DNA of 64,000 bases from Micromonospora sediminicola (GCF_900089585.1 NZ_FLRH01000004.1:1295001-1359000), one strand, 5' to 3'. Positions 17,113-26,756 are shown, counted from the first letter of the stretch. Notes: generated by a model from the sequence alone, not told the origin. Numbers and translations are program-made.

Positions 17113-17652
17113 ATGGCCCGCTACGCCGCCCTGCTGCGGGGCGTCAACGTCGGCAACGCCCAACTGGCGATGGCCGACCTGCGACGCCTCGTTATCGACC
17201 TCGGGCACACCGACGTCAAGACCTACCTGCAGAGCGGCAACGTGGTGTTCACCAGCCCACCCACCGACGGTGAGGTCCTCGCCGAGGGCATCGCGAAGCG
17301 CCTCGCCGACGAGCTGGGCCTGCGGGTGCCGGTCCTGGTGCGGGACGCGGGCGAGCTGGCCGCCGTGGTCGACGCCAGCCCGTACGCCGGGCGGCAGGAC
17401 GACCCGACCCGGGTGCTGGTGGCGTTCCTGTCCGCCGCGCCCGCGCCGGCGCGGGCCCGCGAGCTGGCCGTGCCCGCCGGCGAGGACATGGAGTACGCGC
17501 TGACCGGTCGGGAGGTGCACCTGCACTTTCCGACCGGCCGCTACGGGCGGACGAAGTTCACCAACGCGTACCTGGAGAAGGTCCTGGGCGTGGCGGCGAC
17601 GGTCCGCAACTGGAAGTCGGTGCTGGCCCTGCGCGACCTCACCGCCGGCTGA
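17113..17652 (+). CDS. DUF1697 family protein
   Basis: A 179-residue cytoplasmic protein that matches the conserved DUF1697 pattern: N-terminal YAALLRGVNVGN, then LGHTDVKTYLQSGNVVF, and the C-terminal FTNAYLEKVLGVAATVRNWKSV. The family is widespread in bacteria and its biochemical role is not established. GAGGAGG stands four bases ahead of the ATG. A -10-like TAGGCT at 17079 suggests its own promoter. It is unlikely to belong to the preceding envelope operon. Confidence 0.9.
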   Translation: MARYAALLRGVNVGNAQLAMADLRRLVIDLGHTDVKTYLQSGNVVFTSPPTDGEVLAEGIAKRLADELGLRVPVLVRDAGELAAVVDASPYAGRQDDPTRVLVAFLSAAPAPARARELAVPAGEDMEYALTGREVHLHFPTGRYGRTKFTNAYLEKVLGVAATVRNWKSVLALRDLTAG

Positions 17653-17787
17653 GGCTTGTCCCAGATCACCGTCCCGAGGCCGTGAGGACGCGGGGCGAGC
17701 GGGTAGAGACACCGGGTGGCACGCTCCGGGAGCCACCGCGTGGAAGCGCTCCCGAGCACCCCTGAACGATCGGAGATGAGAATCGAC

Positions 17788-18642
17788 ATGGCCGCCAACC
17801 GCGTTCCGGACATCTCGCTCAACGACGGCAACACCATCCCGCAGCTCGGCTTCGGGGTGTTCCAGATCGACCCGAAGGACACCGCGCAGGCGGTCGGCAC
17901 CGCGCTGGAGATCGGCTACCGGCACATCGACACCGCCCAGATGTACGGCAACGAGGCCGAGGTCGGTCAGGCGGTGCGCGCCTCCGGGCTGGACCGGGAC
18001 GAGGTGTTCGTCACCAGCAAGCTAAACAACGGCTTCCACCGACCGGACGACGCCCGCAAGGCGTTCGAGCAGTCGCTGCGCGAGATGAAGCTCGACCACC
18101 TCGACCTGTTCCTGATCCACTGGCCGCTGCCCACCCTCTACGACGGCGACTTCGTCTCCACCTGGAAGGTGCTGGAGGACCTCCAGCGGGAGGGCAAGGT
18201 CAAGTCGATCGGCGTGTCCAACTTCCAGGTCGCTCACCTGGAGCAACTGGCCGCCGAGGCCGACGTGGTGCCGGCGGTCAACCAGATCGAGGCGCACCCC
18301 TACTTCGGCAACGAGGAGGTGCGCGCGTACGACCGCGCCCACAACATCCTCACCGAGGCGTGGTCGCCGATCGCGCAGGGCAAGGTGCTCGACGACCCGA
18401 CCGTGGTCGACATCGCCGAGGAGGTCGGGCGGACCCCGGCCCAGGTGGTGCTGCGCTGGCACGTGCAGCGCGGCGACATCGTCTTCCCGAAGTCGACCAC
18501 CCCGAAGCGGATCGAGGAGAACTTCGCGATCTTCGACTTCTCGCTCGACGACGCCGCGATGGACCGGCTCACCGGCCTGGGCCGGGGCGAGGCCGGCCGG
18601 CAGGGCCCGAACCCGGACACGTTCGACTACGTGCCGAGCTGA
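17788..18642 (+). CDS. Aldo/keto reductase (2,5-diketo-D-gluconate reductase type)
   Basis: A 284-residue NADPH-dependent TIM-barrel reductase. The catalytic tetrad is visible: Asp and Tyr in HIDTAQMYGNEAEVG, Lys in VFVTSKLNN and His in LFLIHWPLP. The C-terminal FPKSTTPKRIEENF binds the 2'-phosphate of NADPH. I prefer ATG 17788, with CGGAG twelve bases upstream; ATG 17776 would abut that site. It probably reduces small aldehydes or ketones. A strong hairpin terminator follows 16 bases after the stop. Confidence 0.93.
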   Translation: MAANRVPDISLNDGNTIPQLGFGVFQIDPKDTAQAVGTALEIGYRHIDTAQMYGNEAEVGQAVRASGLDRDEVFVTSKLNNGFHRPDDARKAFEQSLREMKLDHLDLFLIHWPLPTLYDGDFVSTWKVLEDLQREGKVKSIGVSNFQVAHLEQLAAEADVVPAVNQIEAHPYFGNEEVRAYDRAHNILTEAWSPIAQGKVLDDPTVVDIAEEVGRTPAQVVLRWHVQRGDIVFPKSTTPKRIEENFAIFDFSLDDAAMDRLTGLGRGEAGRQGPNPDTFDYVPS

Positions 18643-18657
18643 GCCGTCGGACACGTC

Positions 18658-18691
18658 ACGGAGGGGCCCCGGGGAACCGGGGCCCCTCCGT
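18658..18691 (+). terminator. Rho-independent-type hairpin
   Basis: A perfect 15-bp stem (18658-18672 with 18677-18691, core GGGGCCCCGG) closes a GGAA tetraloop, followed by CGCGTTTG. It lies between two aldo/keto reductase genes and separates their transcripts. The short stable loop makes this the clearest terminator in the window. Confidence 0.85.
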
Positions 18692-18758
18692 CGCGTTTGA
18701 CTTCGCGCGCACTCGAAGGGGCAGGGTGGCCGGAAACGCTCCGACGGGGAGGAACACC

Positions 18759-19742
18759 ATGCGCTACCGCACCATCGGCACCGACCCGGCCACCCGCCGC
18801 GAGGTCAGCGTGCTCAGCCTCGGCGCGATGCTCTTCGGCACCGCCACCGACGAGGCCACCTCGTACGCCGTCCTGGACCGCTACGTGGAGGCCGGCGGCA
18901 CGTTCGTCGACACCTCGGACAACTACGCCTTCTGGCAGAACGGCGGCCAGGGCGGGGAGAGCGAGGAACTGCTCGGCCGCTGGCGGCGCAGCCGCGGGGT
19001 GGGCGACGAGGTGGTGGTCGCCACCAAGCTCGGCGCCCGTCCGCTCGCGCCCGGCACCAGCTACCTCGACAACGCGGAGGGCCTGTCGGCGAAGGTGATC
19101 CGCGAGTCCGCCGAACGCAGCCGCGAGCGGCTCGGGCTCGACCGGATCGACCTGCTCTACGCCCACATCGAGGACCACGACGTCCCGCTGCGGGAGACCG
19201 TGGAGGGCTTCGCCGAGCTGGTCGCCGAGGGCACCGTCGGGCTGCTGGGCGCGAGCAACCACCGCGCCTGGCGGGTCGAGCGGGCCCGCGCGATCGCCGC
19301 CGCGGCCGGCCTGCCCGGGTACGAGGTGCTCCAGTACCACCGCAGCTACCTGCCGTCGCGGGTGGACCTGCCGAACGCGCTGGACCCGGACGGCGACGTC
19401 GGCTGGGTCGGCCCGGACCTGGCCAGTTACCTGCGGGCCGAGCCCGGGCTCACGCTCGTCGCGTACTCGCCGCTGCTCAAGGGGGCGTACGTGAAGTCGG
19501 AGCGGCTGGGCGAGGAGTATGCCCTGCCGTCGACCCCGGCCCGGCTGGCGGCGCTGCGCGCGGTGGCCGACGAGACCGGGGCCACGGTCAACCAGGTGGT
19601 GCTGGCCTGGCTGATGGGCGGCGACCTGCCGGCGATCCCGCTGGTCGGCTTCTCCTCGGTGGCGCAACTGGACGAGGCCCTGGGCGCGGTCGACCTGGAG
19701 CTGACCGCCGAGCAGCGGGCCCGGTTGGACGCGGCCCGCTGA
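18759..19742 (+). CDS. Aldo/keto reductase (YdjG/general oxidoreductase type)
   Basis: A 327-residue aldo/keto reductase of the second subtype, only distantly related to the one upstream. The N terminus is MRYRTIGTDPATRREVSVL, with Asp and Tyr in TFVDTSDNYAFW, Lys in VVVATKLGA and His in LLYAHIEDHD. GGGGAGGA lies five bases before the ATG. NADPH binding is indicated by the C-terminal IPLVGFSSVAQLDEAL. The two neighbouring AKR genes are separated by a terminator, so they are probably regulated independently. The substrate is unknown. Confidence 0.92.
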   Translation: MRYRTIGTDPATRREVSVLSLGAMLFGTATDEATSYAVLDRYVEAGGTFVDTSDNYAFWQNGGQGGESEELLGRWRRSRGVGDEVVVATKLGARPLAPGTSYLDNAEGLSAKVIRESAERSRERLGLDRIDLLYAHIEDHDVPLRETVEGFAELVAEGTVGLLGASNHRAWRVERARAIAAAAGLPGYEVLQYHRSYLPSRVDLPNALDPDGDVGWVGPDLASYLRAEPGLTLVAYSPLLKGAYVKSERLGEEYALPSTPARLAALRAVADETGATVNQVVLAWLMGGDLPAIPLVGFSSVAQLDEALGAVDLELTAEQRARLDAAR

Positions 19743-19772
19743 TCGACCGTCCGGCCGGGTGGCCCGTCGCGG

Positions 19773-20276
19773 TCACCCGGCCGTCAGGTCGATCCGCCAG
19801 TCGTTCGAGCGCATCAGGCGACCCGGCGGGTATTCGAACTCCGTCTCCCCGAGCAGCGTGAACCCGGCCTTGCGGCAGACCGCGTTCGACGGGGGATTGT
19901 CCACCGACGGGTACGCGTGCGCGAAGCGCCGGTCACCCGCCGCCCGGGCCGCCGCGACCACCGCGCGCACCGCCGCCGTCGCCAGGCCCCGCCCCTGATG
20001 GGCCGGGAGCACCGCCCAGCCCATCTCGTACACCTGCTCGCCGCGCCACTCACGCGGCCAGAAGCCGACGCTGCCCACCCTCGTCCCGTCCGGCGTGACC
20101 ACGGTGAACATGTTCCCGCTGCGCGGGCCCGGGCCACGCAGGTAGCGCTCGTGCCGGGCGCGCACCTGCTCATCGGTTTCCGGGCCGCCGGTGTGCGCCC
20201 GCACCTCCGGGACGTTCAGCGCTCGCAGCAGTGCCAGGTCGTCGACGCCCCACCGGACGATGCGTACCTCTGCCAT
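19773..20276 (-). CDS. GNAT family N-acetyltransferase
   Basis: A 167-residue GNAT protein of the RimJ/RimL-like type. The acetyl-CoA pyrophosphate loop is HQGRGLATAAVRAVV, preceded by the strand VYEMGWAVLP, and followed by NAVCRKAGFTLLGETEFEYPPG, the usual C-terminal half. The ATG at 20276 gives MAEVRIVRWGVDD. It is convergent with the aldo/keto reductase and divergent from the FMN reductase. The acceptor (protein N terminus, amino acid or drug) cannot be predicted. Confidence 0.88.
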   Translation of the reverse strand: MAEVRIVRWGVDDLALLRALNVPEVRAHTGGPETDEQVRARHERYLRGPGPRSGNMFTVVTPDGTRVGSVGFWPREWRGEQVYEMGWAVLPAHQGRGLATAAVRAVVAAARAAGDRRFAHAYPSVDNPPSNAVCRKAGFTLLGETEFEYPPGRLMRSNDWRIDLTAG

Positions 20277-20388
20277 GCGCCCGATTGCACCAGACACCCC
20301 CGACAGGTGTCCCGCCAGATTCGATCTGGCGGACCGTCGCGCCCGGTCTGGCGCCGTCAGGGTGAGGCCGGCAGCGAGGGAGGGCAGC

Positions 20389-20943
20389 ATGACGCCGTTG
20401 CGGCTCGCCGTGCTCATCGGCAGCACACGTGAGGGACGGGTCGGCGACCGGATCGGGCGCTGGTTCGCCGCGCAGGCCCGCCGCCGGGACGGGCTGGTGG
20501 TCGAGGAGATCGACCTCGCCGGGTACGACCTCCCGACCGCCCTGCCCGCCGAGCCGACGCCGGCGATGCGGGAGTTCGCCGGGCGGGTGGCGCGGGCGGA
20601 GGCGTTCGTCGTGGTCACCCCGGAGTACAACCACAGCTTCCCGGCCTCGTTGAAACAGGCGATCGACGTCGCCTACGACGAGTGGCAGGCCAAGCCGGTC
20701 GGCTTCGTCTCGTACGGCTGCCGGTCGGTCGGCCTGCACGCGGTCGACCAGCTCCGGACGGTCTTCACCGCGCTGCACGCGACGACCGTGCGGGACACCG
20801 TCGGCGTCGACCTGCTCGACGGCGAGCCCACCGGGCACGCCGAGGAACGGCTCCGGCAGGACGTCCGGCTGCTCCTCGACGAGCTCTGCTGGTGGGGCCT
20901 GGCGTTGCGCGACGGTCGCGCGGCCCGCCCGTACGCCTGCTGA
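20389..20943 (+). CDS. NADPH-dependent FMN reductase family protein
   Basis: A 184-residue flavodoxin-fold reductase. The FMN phosphate loop is LIGSTREGRVGDRI, and the second flavin contact is VVTPEYNHSFPASLKQAID, the classical signature (PEYN) of the SsuE/azoreductase-like family. AGGG stands shortly before the ATG at 20389. It probably reduces FMN or quinones with NADPH in the cytoplasm. The next gene begins 27 bases after its stop and may share the transcript. Confidence 0.92.
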   Translation: MTPLRLAVLIGSTREGRVGDRIGRWFAAQARRRDGLVVEEIDLAGYDLPTALPAEPTPAMREFAGRVARAEAFVVVTPEYNHSFPASLKQAIDVAYDEWQAKPVGFVSYGCRSVGLHAVDQLRTVFTALHATTVRDTVGVDLLDGEPTGHAEERLRQDVRLLLDELCWWGLALRDGRAARPYAC

Positions 20944-20970
20944 GAACACCCACGGAGAGAGGTAGTGATC

Positions 20971-21984
20971 ATGAGTAACCGGAACACCGGCCTGGCCGTC
21001 GAGGCCGACGGCCTGGTCCGGTCGTTCGGCTCGACCCGGGCGCTCGACGGACTGGACCTGCGGGTCCCCGCCGGCACCGTGTACGGGATGCTCGGGCCGA
21101 ACGGCGCGGGCAAGACCACCGCGGTGCGGGTGCTGGCGACGCTGCTGCGCCCCGACGGCGGCACGGCCCGGGTCTTCGGCCACGACGTGGTGACCCAGGC
21201 CGACGCGGTCCGCGCCCGGGTGAGCCTGACCGGCCAGTACGCCTCGCTGGACGAGGACCTGACCGGGGCGGAGAACCTGGTCCTGCTGGGCCGGCTGCTC
21301 GGGCTGGGCCGGCCGGCCGCGCGGGACCGGGCCGAGGCGTTGTTGGCCGCGTTCGGGCTGACCGAGGCGGCGGCCCGGCAGGTGAAGAAGTACTCCGGCG
21401 GGATGCGGCGGCGGATCGACATCGCGGCGAGCATCCTCAACACGCCGGACCTGCTGTTCCTGGACGAGCCGACCACCGGGCTCGACCCGCGCAGCCGCAA
21501 CCAGGTGTGGGAGATCGTGCGGGCGGTGGTCGCGCACGGCACCACCGTGCTGCTGACCACGCAGTACCTGGACGAGGCGGACCAGCTCGCCGGCCGGATC
21601 GCGGTGGTCGACCACGGCAGGGTGATCGCGGAGGGCACCCCGGGCGAGCTGAAGTCGTCGGTCGGCTCGGGCACCGTCCACGTGCGACTGCGCGACGCCG
21701 GGCAGCGGTCCCGGGCCGAGCAGGTGCTGCGGACCACGCTGGGCGTGCCGGTGCAGCTCGCGGCGGACCCGGTGGCGCTGACCGCGCGGGTCGGCGAGGA
21801 CGGCACCGACCTGGAGGCCGGAGAGCAGGCCGCCCGCGCCCTCGGCGAGCTGGCCCGGGCCGGCATCGTCGTCGACGACTTCTCCCTCGGCCAGCCCAGC
21901 CTGGACGAGGTGTTCCTGGCCCTGACCGACCACCCGGCCGTCTCGACGGACGAGCGGGACGACGAGCTGGAGGCGGCCCGATGA
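20971..21984 (+). CDS. Daunorubicin-resistance-type ABC transporter ATPase (DrrA-like)
   Basis: A 337-residue ATPase of the DrrA family. Walker A is GPNGAGKTT, the signature is KYSGGMRRRIDIAASIL and Walker B is LLFLDEPTTGLDP. The C-terminal domain contains SLGQPSLDEVFLALT, the LDEVFL motif conserved in DrrA and related exporters. I choose ATG 20971, with GAGAGG eight bases upstream. It overlaps the permease gene by four bases. No antibiotic biosynthesis genes surround it, so it is an orphan exporter rather than self-resistance in a visible cluster. Confidence 0.94.
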   Translation: MSNRNTGLAVEADGLVRSFGSTRALDGLDLRVPAGTVYGMLGPNGAGKTTAVRVLATLLRPDGGTARVFGHDVVTQADAVRARVSLTGQYASLDEDLTGAENLVLLGRLLGLGRPAARDRAEALLAAFGLTEAAARQVKKYSGGMRRRIDIAASILNTPDLLFLDEPTTGLDPRSRNQVWEIVRAVVAHGTTVLLTTQYLDEADQLAGRIAVVDHGRVIAEGTPGELKSSVGSGTVHVRLRDAGQRSRAEQVLRTTLGVPVQLAADPVALTARVGEDGTDLEAGEQAARALGELARAGIVVDDFSLGQPSLDEVFLALTDHPAVSTDERDDELEAAR

Positions 21985-22838
21985 GCGACACCGCGACGAC
22001 CACCGCCGGGCGCGCGCCGTCCGTCTACGTGCCCTCCGCCGAGGCGCTGGCGACCGTGCTCGCCCCCGGTGAGCGACCGGCCCGGCCGGGACCGCTCTCC
22101 GCGTCGCTGACCTTCGGCTGGCGGGCCATGCTGAAGATCAAACACGTGCCCGAGCAGCTGTTCGACGTCACCGCGTTCCCGATCATCATGGTGCTGATGT
22201 TCACGTACCTGTTCGGCGGCGCGCTCGCCGACAGCCCGCGTGCGTACCTCCAGTTCTTCCTGCCCGGCATCATGGTGACCAGCGTCGTGATGATCACCAT
22301 GTACACCGGGGTGGGCCTGAACAACGACATCGAGAAGGGTGTCTTCGACCGGATCCGCACCCTGCCGGTGTGGCGGCCGGCGGCGCTGGTCGGGATGATC
22401 TTCGGTGACGTGCTGCGCTACGTGCTGGCCGCCCTGGTCATCCTCGCCGTGGGCTTGGTGCTCGGCTTCCGTCCGGACGGCGGGGTGCCCGGCGTGCTGG
22501 CCGGGATCGGCCTGCTGGTGGTCTTCTCGTTCGCGTTCTCCTGGGTGTGGACGTTCTTCGGCCTGGTGCTGCGCAGCGAGAAGTCGGTGATGGGCGTCAG
22601 CATGATGGTGCTGTTCCCGCTGACGTTCCTGAGCAACGTGTTCGTCGACCCGTCCACCATGCCGGGCTGGTTGCAGGCGTTCGTCAAGGTCAACCCGATC
22701 ACCCACCTGGTCGCCTCGGTGCGCGCCGCGATGGGCGGCTCGATGGACGCCACCAACACGATGTGGCTGCTGCTGTGGAGCGCCGGTTTCGTCGCGGTCT
22801 TCGGCTCCCTGACCATGTACCGCTACAACCGCCGCTGA
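21981..22838 (+). CDS. DrrB-like ABC-2 permease
   Basis: A 285-residue permease with six membrane segments. It has the ABC-2 entry helix in SLTFGWRAMLKIKHVPEQLFD, the LFGGALADSPRAYLQFFLPGIM region characteristic of DrrB, and a C-terminal FGSLTMYRYNRR. It is coupled to the ATPase (ATGA overlap) and forms a half-size exporter with it. A hairpin about 250 bases downstream may end the transcript. Confidence 0.93.
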   Translation: MSDTATTTAGRAPSVYVPSAEALATVLAPGERPARPGPLSASLTFGWRAMLKIKHVPEQLFDVTAFPIIMVLMFTYLFGGALADSPRAYLQFFLPGIMVTSVVMITMYTGVGLNNDIEKGVFDRIRTLPVWRPAALVGMIFGDVLRYVLAALVILAVGLVLGFRPDGGVPGVLAGIGLLVVFSFAFSWVWTFFGLVLRSEKSVMGVSMMVLFPLTFLSNVFVDPSTMPGWLQAFVKVNPITHLVASVRAAMGGSMDATNTMWLLLWSAGFVAVFGSLTMYRYNRR

Positions 22839-23085
22839 CGTCCGCTCCGTCGCCGCCTCGGCCGAACCGCCCGGCCGAGGCGGCGAACGCGGCTCGTCGC
22901 ACCCCGCGGCTCACACGGGGGTACGGGCTCACCCCGCGCGACGGACACGACCGAATGCCGGCTGACTCCGCCGGCTCGCCCCGTGCAGACGGGCTCGCCG
23001 GGCCGAGAGATGGCGCATGCCGGGCTCGTCGCGCGTGGATCCCCCACCCCGCCACCACCACCGGCCGGCAGCGTGATGCAGTTCA

Positions 23086-23158
23086 TCGATCTTGGAGTTG
23101 TGGCACCTGCCATATCCGACATAAGTGGGTACTTCGGGAGCCAAAACTCCAAGATCGA
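23086..23158. repeat. Imperfect 19-bp stem-loop, probable dispersed repeat and two-way terminator
   Basis: The arms at 23086-23104 and 23140-23158 pair over 14 bp without error (TCGATCTTGGAGTT), then one mismatch, then four more pairs (TGGC/GCCA), around a loop of about 35 bases. It lies in the 356-base gap between convergent genes (22839-23194), 36 bases after the AAA ATPase stop. Nothing else is visible in that gap. From memory, closely similar CTTGGAGTTGTGGC stems are common in Micromonospora genomes; I cannot check this here. Confidence 0.65.
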
Positions 23159-23194
23159 CGAGCCAGGGCGGGGGCGGGGCCGGGCCAGGAGGCG

Positions 23195-26100
23195 TCAGAG
23201 ACGCCAGGAGATCGGGTCGGGCGGTAGGTAGCGGCACGAGGTGCCGGTGGTGATCGAGTCACGCAGGTGGGACGCCAGTGCCGGGTGCCGCTGGTCGATC
23301 CGGCGCAGCGAGTCACGGATCCGGCCGGTGACCGCCTTGCGCGCCCGCTCCGCCTGGTCGCCGAGGCGGCGACTGCGCCCGGCCAGCCCGGCGGCGGCCC
23401 GCAGTTGGTCGAGCAGGGCGGCGCGCTCGGCGTCCAGGGCGGCCAGCCGCCGCTCGTCGTCGCGCCGGGCGGCCCGGTCGATCTCGTCGTCGAGCCGCCG
23501 CAGGTGCTGCCGGTAGCGGGCCTTCGCCTCGTCGTCTAGCACCGGATCGGCGCCGAGCCGACCGGCCGCGACCAGCTCCGGCCCGGCCGCCGGGTCGAGC
23601 AGGTCGATCGCGGGCACGTCCACGCCCGGCCGGCCCAGCAGCAGCCGCAGGTCGTGCAGGCCCTTGGCGTCGGGCAGGTGCACCACGACACCCGCCCACG
23701 CGAGCCGCCACACCGGCCCGTCCGGGCGGAACTCCGGCCACCCCGGGTCGACTCCGTCCACACCGGAGGGAGTTGTGCCGGTGCCACCGACCCCCGACGT
23801 CGGCGTGTCGCGGCCCTGCTCCTCGACCCGCCCGCCCCCGGACAGCTCCGTCGCGGGGAGGGCAGCGCCACCCGGGGGCAACCCCGTCGTCCGGGCGGAG
23901 ATGTCGCCGAAGGCGTCCGCCGACCCCAGCCGGTCGACCACCTGGGGCATGCCCAGCGCCCGCGCCTCGGCCACCACCGCGGCGCGCAGCCGGGTCGCCT
24001 CGGCCGCGTCGCCCGGCCCGCCGCGCCCGGTCAGCGCGGCGACCAGCCCGGCCCGGGCCAGCACCGACCAGGGACGCGCGCCGAGCCGGTCGGCGGCGTC
24101 GCGGGCCGCCGCGTAGCCGGTCACCGCGTCGTCCCACCTGGCCTGCGCGGCGTCCACGCCGGCCAGCCACAGGTCGACCGGGCCGGCCACGTCGCAGCCG
24201 AACAGCGCGACCATCCACCGGCCCCGGTGCGGGGCCAGGGCCGCCCGCACCTCGGCGCAGCGACCCGGCTCGCCGTCGACCGCCGCCGCCTGCGCGCGCA
24301 GGCGCAGCCACACCGGCGACACGGGCCGGGGGTACGTGGTGCCGGCGGCCTCGATCTCGGCGGTGAGCCGGAGCGCCGTGGCGGTGTCGCCGCGTTCGGC
24401 GGCGGTGATCCCGCGCAGCAGCTCTACCTGCGGGTGACCCGCGCCGGCCTGGTCGAGCAGGGCCTCGGCCTCGGCGAGACGCCCGCGCAGGAGCAGCAGG
24501 GTCCAGCGCAGGTGGTGTGCCATGAAGGCGTGGTCGGAGTGTTCCCACTCGCCGTAGCCCTCCATCTCGGCGTAGCACGACTCCGCGCCGGCGAAGTCGC
24601 CCCGCAGGGCGGCGATGATGCCGCTGTCGACGGTCGCCGCCATCCGCTGGCGGGCCACGTCGCCCTCGCGGCAGCCGGCCACGAACGCGGTCAGCTCGTG
24701 CCGGTAGCCCGGGTCGCCCAGCTCCAGCAACGCGACCCAGCGCAGCGAGGTGGCCCACAACTCGGTGTCCCGGTCGCCGGTGCGGCGCGCCACCTCCCGG
24801 ATCTCGGCGGTGACCACGGCCCGTTCCTCGGCGCTGCCGAGCCCCCAGGTGGTGTCGTGCCGGGCCCACAGGCTGAACGTGAGCGCCTCGTCGTCGCGGC
24901 CGTGCCGGGCGAGCGTCTCGGTGGCGGTGATGAGGTCGGTGACCAGGGCTCCGGTGGACCGGTCCGGCTCCGGTTCGCCGATCAACCGCCCGTACGCCTC
25001 GCGGACCAGCGCGGCGGCGTCGAGCCGGCGGCGGGTGGCCGAGTGCTGCCCGTGGGCGGTCAGCGCCACCCGGGCCAGCACGGCCGGCTCGTCCAGCCCT
25101 CGGGCCAGCGTGGCGGCGTCGACCAGCAGCCGTTCGACCTCCTCCGGCGCGCCGGCGTGGTGCAGCAGCCCGGCCAGTTCGAGCAGCACCCGCACCCGGC
25201 GCGCGGGCTCGTCGGTGCGGTCGAGCGCACGCCGGAAGTGCCGCACCGACTCCTCCACGGCCAGCCGGCCGCTCGCGTCGCGGGCGGCGGCCAGCAGCAG
25301 GTCACCGGCGCGTGCCGGGTCCAGCTCGGCCCCGGCGAGCCAGGCGTGCCGGGCCAGGTCGGCCGGGATGAGCCGGTCGGTCACCGCGGCGGACCGGTCG
25401 ACGGCCCGGACCACGGCGGCGTGCCGGGCCTGCCGCTCGTCCTCGGCGAGGCCGTCGTAGAGCGTCTCGCGGACCAGGTCGTGCACGAACGCGAACCGAC
25501 CGCCGCCCCGGGCCAGCACCAGGCGGGCGGCGGCGGCCCGGTCGAGCAGCCGGTCGACCTGGGCGGCCGGGGCGGGCACGCAGGCGGCGAGGACCTGACG
25601 GTGGAACTCGCGACCGAGCACGGCCGCCACGGTGAGCGCCTCGACCACCGGCGCGGGCAGTTGGTCGAGGCGGCGACGCACCGCCTCCCGGACGCCGGGG
25701 GCGATGGTGTCGGCCAGCCCGTCGGTGTGCCAGAGCCGGGCGGTCTGCTCGACGAAGAACGGGTTGCCGCCGGTGCGCCGGTGCACCTCGTCGACGAGGT
25801 CGGCGTCGGGCTCGCGACCGGCGGTGCGGGTGATCAGGGCGGCCACCTCGTCCCGCCCGAGGCCGGTGAGCGTGATCGTGGTGGCCTTCGCGGTCAGCGG
25901 CAGCAGCAGTGGCCGCAGCGGGTGGTCGCCGGCTTCGACCTCGGCGTCGCGGTAGGTGCCGATCAGCAGCAGCCGCTCGAACCAGGTGTGCTGGGTGGCG
26001 AACTGGAGCAGCCGCAGCGAGGCCGGGTCGGCCCAGTGGAGGTCGTCGAGGACCACCACGACCGGCCGGTGCTGGGCCACCGCGACCAGGGCGGTGGTCA

Positions 26101-26536
26101 CCGCGTCGTGCTTGTCGAACTCGGCCCGACCGCCGTCGTCGGCCGGCCCGCCTAGACCGGCGCCGTGGTCGCTCCCTCCGGCACGGTCAGCCGGCACGGC
26201 GGCGCGATCGCCGAGCAGGGCCACCAGGCCGACGTCGGCTGCCTCGCGGGCACCGGAGTCGTCGTCGCCGGCCCGGGCCAGCCGGCGCAGCACCTGGACC
26301 CAGGGCCAGTGGTCGGGGGCGGTGTCGGAGTCCCAGCAGGCGGCGCCCAGCACCAGCGCGCCGCGCCGACGGGCCTCGTCGGCGGCGGCCGAGACCAGCG
26401 CCGTCTTGCCGATGCCCGGCTCGCCGGTCACCAGGACGAGGCCCCCATGACTGTCGATCACGCGGGCCACTTCGGCACGCAGCAGCCCGGCCGGGTGCTC
26501 CCGCCCGATGATCTCCTCGCCGAACCGCGACTCCAT
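23195..26536 (-). CDS. Large AAA/STAND-type ATPase with helical repeats, no HTH
   Basis: A 1113-residue protein. The N terminus is the LAL/AfsR-like ATPase module: IIGREHPAGLLRAEV, Walker A GEPGIGKTALV, Walker B VVVVLDDLHWADPASLRLLQ and sensor-like LLLIGTYRDAEVEAG. A winged-helix-like region follows (QLPAPVVEALTVAAVLGREF), then about 500 residues of TPR-like helices. Unlike LAL regulators it has no LuxR domain. The C-terminal 250 residues begin with a small domain (VWRLAWAGVVVHLPDAKGLHDL) and end in a basic coiled coil. It is therefore a signalling ATPase without an obvious DNA-binding end. It is divergent from the ESX-like cluster, 220 bases away, whose expression it might sense. Confidence 0.83.
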   Translation of the reverse strand: MESRFGEEIIGREHPAGLLRAEVARVIDSHGGLVLVTGEPGIGKTALVSAAADEARRRGALVLGAACWDSDTAPDHWPWVQVLRRLARAGDDDSGAREAADVGLVALLGDRAAVPADRAGGSDHGAGLGGPADDGGRAEFDKHDAVTTALVAVAQHRPVVVVLDDLHWADPASLRLLQFATQHTWFERLLLIGTYRDAEVEAGDHPLRPLLLPLTAKATTITLTGLGRDEVAALITRTAGREPDADLVDEVHRRTGGNPFFVEQTARLWHTDGLADTIAPGVREAVRRRLDQLPAPVVEALTVAAVLGREFHRQVLAACVPAPAAQVDRLLDRAAAARLVLARGGGRFAFVHDLVRETLYDGLAEDERQARHAAVVRAVDRSAAVTDRLIPADLARHAWLAGAELDPARAGDLLLAAARDASGRLAVEESVRHFRRALDRTDEPARRVRVLLELAGLLHHAGAPEEVERLLVDAATLARGLDEPAVLARVALTAHGQHSATRRRLDAAALVREAYGRLIGEPEPDRSTGALVTDLITATETLARHGRDDEALTFSLWARHDTTWGLGSAEERAVVTAEIREVARRTGDRDTELWATSLRWVALLELGDPGYRHELTAFVAGCREGDVARQRMAATVDSGIIAALRGDFAGAESCYAEMEGYGEWEHSDHAFMAHHLRWTLLLLRGRLAEAEALLDQAGAGHPQVELLRGITAAERGDTATALRLTAEIEAAGTTYPRPVSPVWLRLRAQAAAVDGEPGRCAEVRAALAPHRGRWMVALFGCDVAGPVDLWLAGVDAAQARWDDAVTGYAAARDAADRLGARPWSVLARAGLVAALTGRGGPGDAAEATRLRAAVVAEARALGMPQVVDRLGSADAFGDISARTTGLPPGGAALPATELSGGGRVEEQGRDTPTSGVGGTGTTPSGVDGVDPGWPEFRPDGPVWRLAWAGVVVHLPDAKGLHDLRLLLGRPGVDVPAIDLLDPAAGPELVAAGRLGADPVLDDEAKARYRQHLRRLDDEIDRAARRDDERRLAALDAERAALLDQLRAAAGLAGRSRRLGDQAERARKAVTGRIRDSLRRIDQRHPALASHLRDSITTGTSCRYLPPDPISWRL

Positions 26537-26756
26537 GACCTCCCGACGCTAGTCGACCGGTCCGACATCCGACGCGGGCGACATGGCCGCTTCGATTCCC
26601 GTACGGCGGGGCGAGGCTCCGCGATCGGCCCCGATCGCCGACGCGGGGCGGGCCGGTCGCGGTCCGGGCCATCGGCGACCGGACGCGAGGGGGCAGATGT
26701 GGTTCCCCTGTTGCCCTACGATCGCGAGAGGTCGTCGTACGGGGAGCGTGGGTCAG

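Noticed and set aside
20971..22838. Antibiotic biosynthesis cluster next to DrrAB-like exporter
   Set aside because: No polyketide, peptide, terpene or tailoring gene set surrounds the exporter; the neighbours are ordinary redox enzymes.
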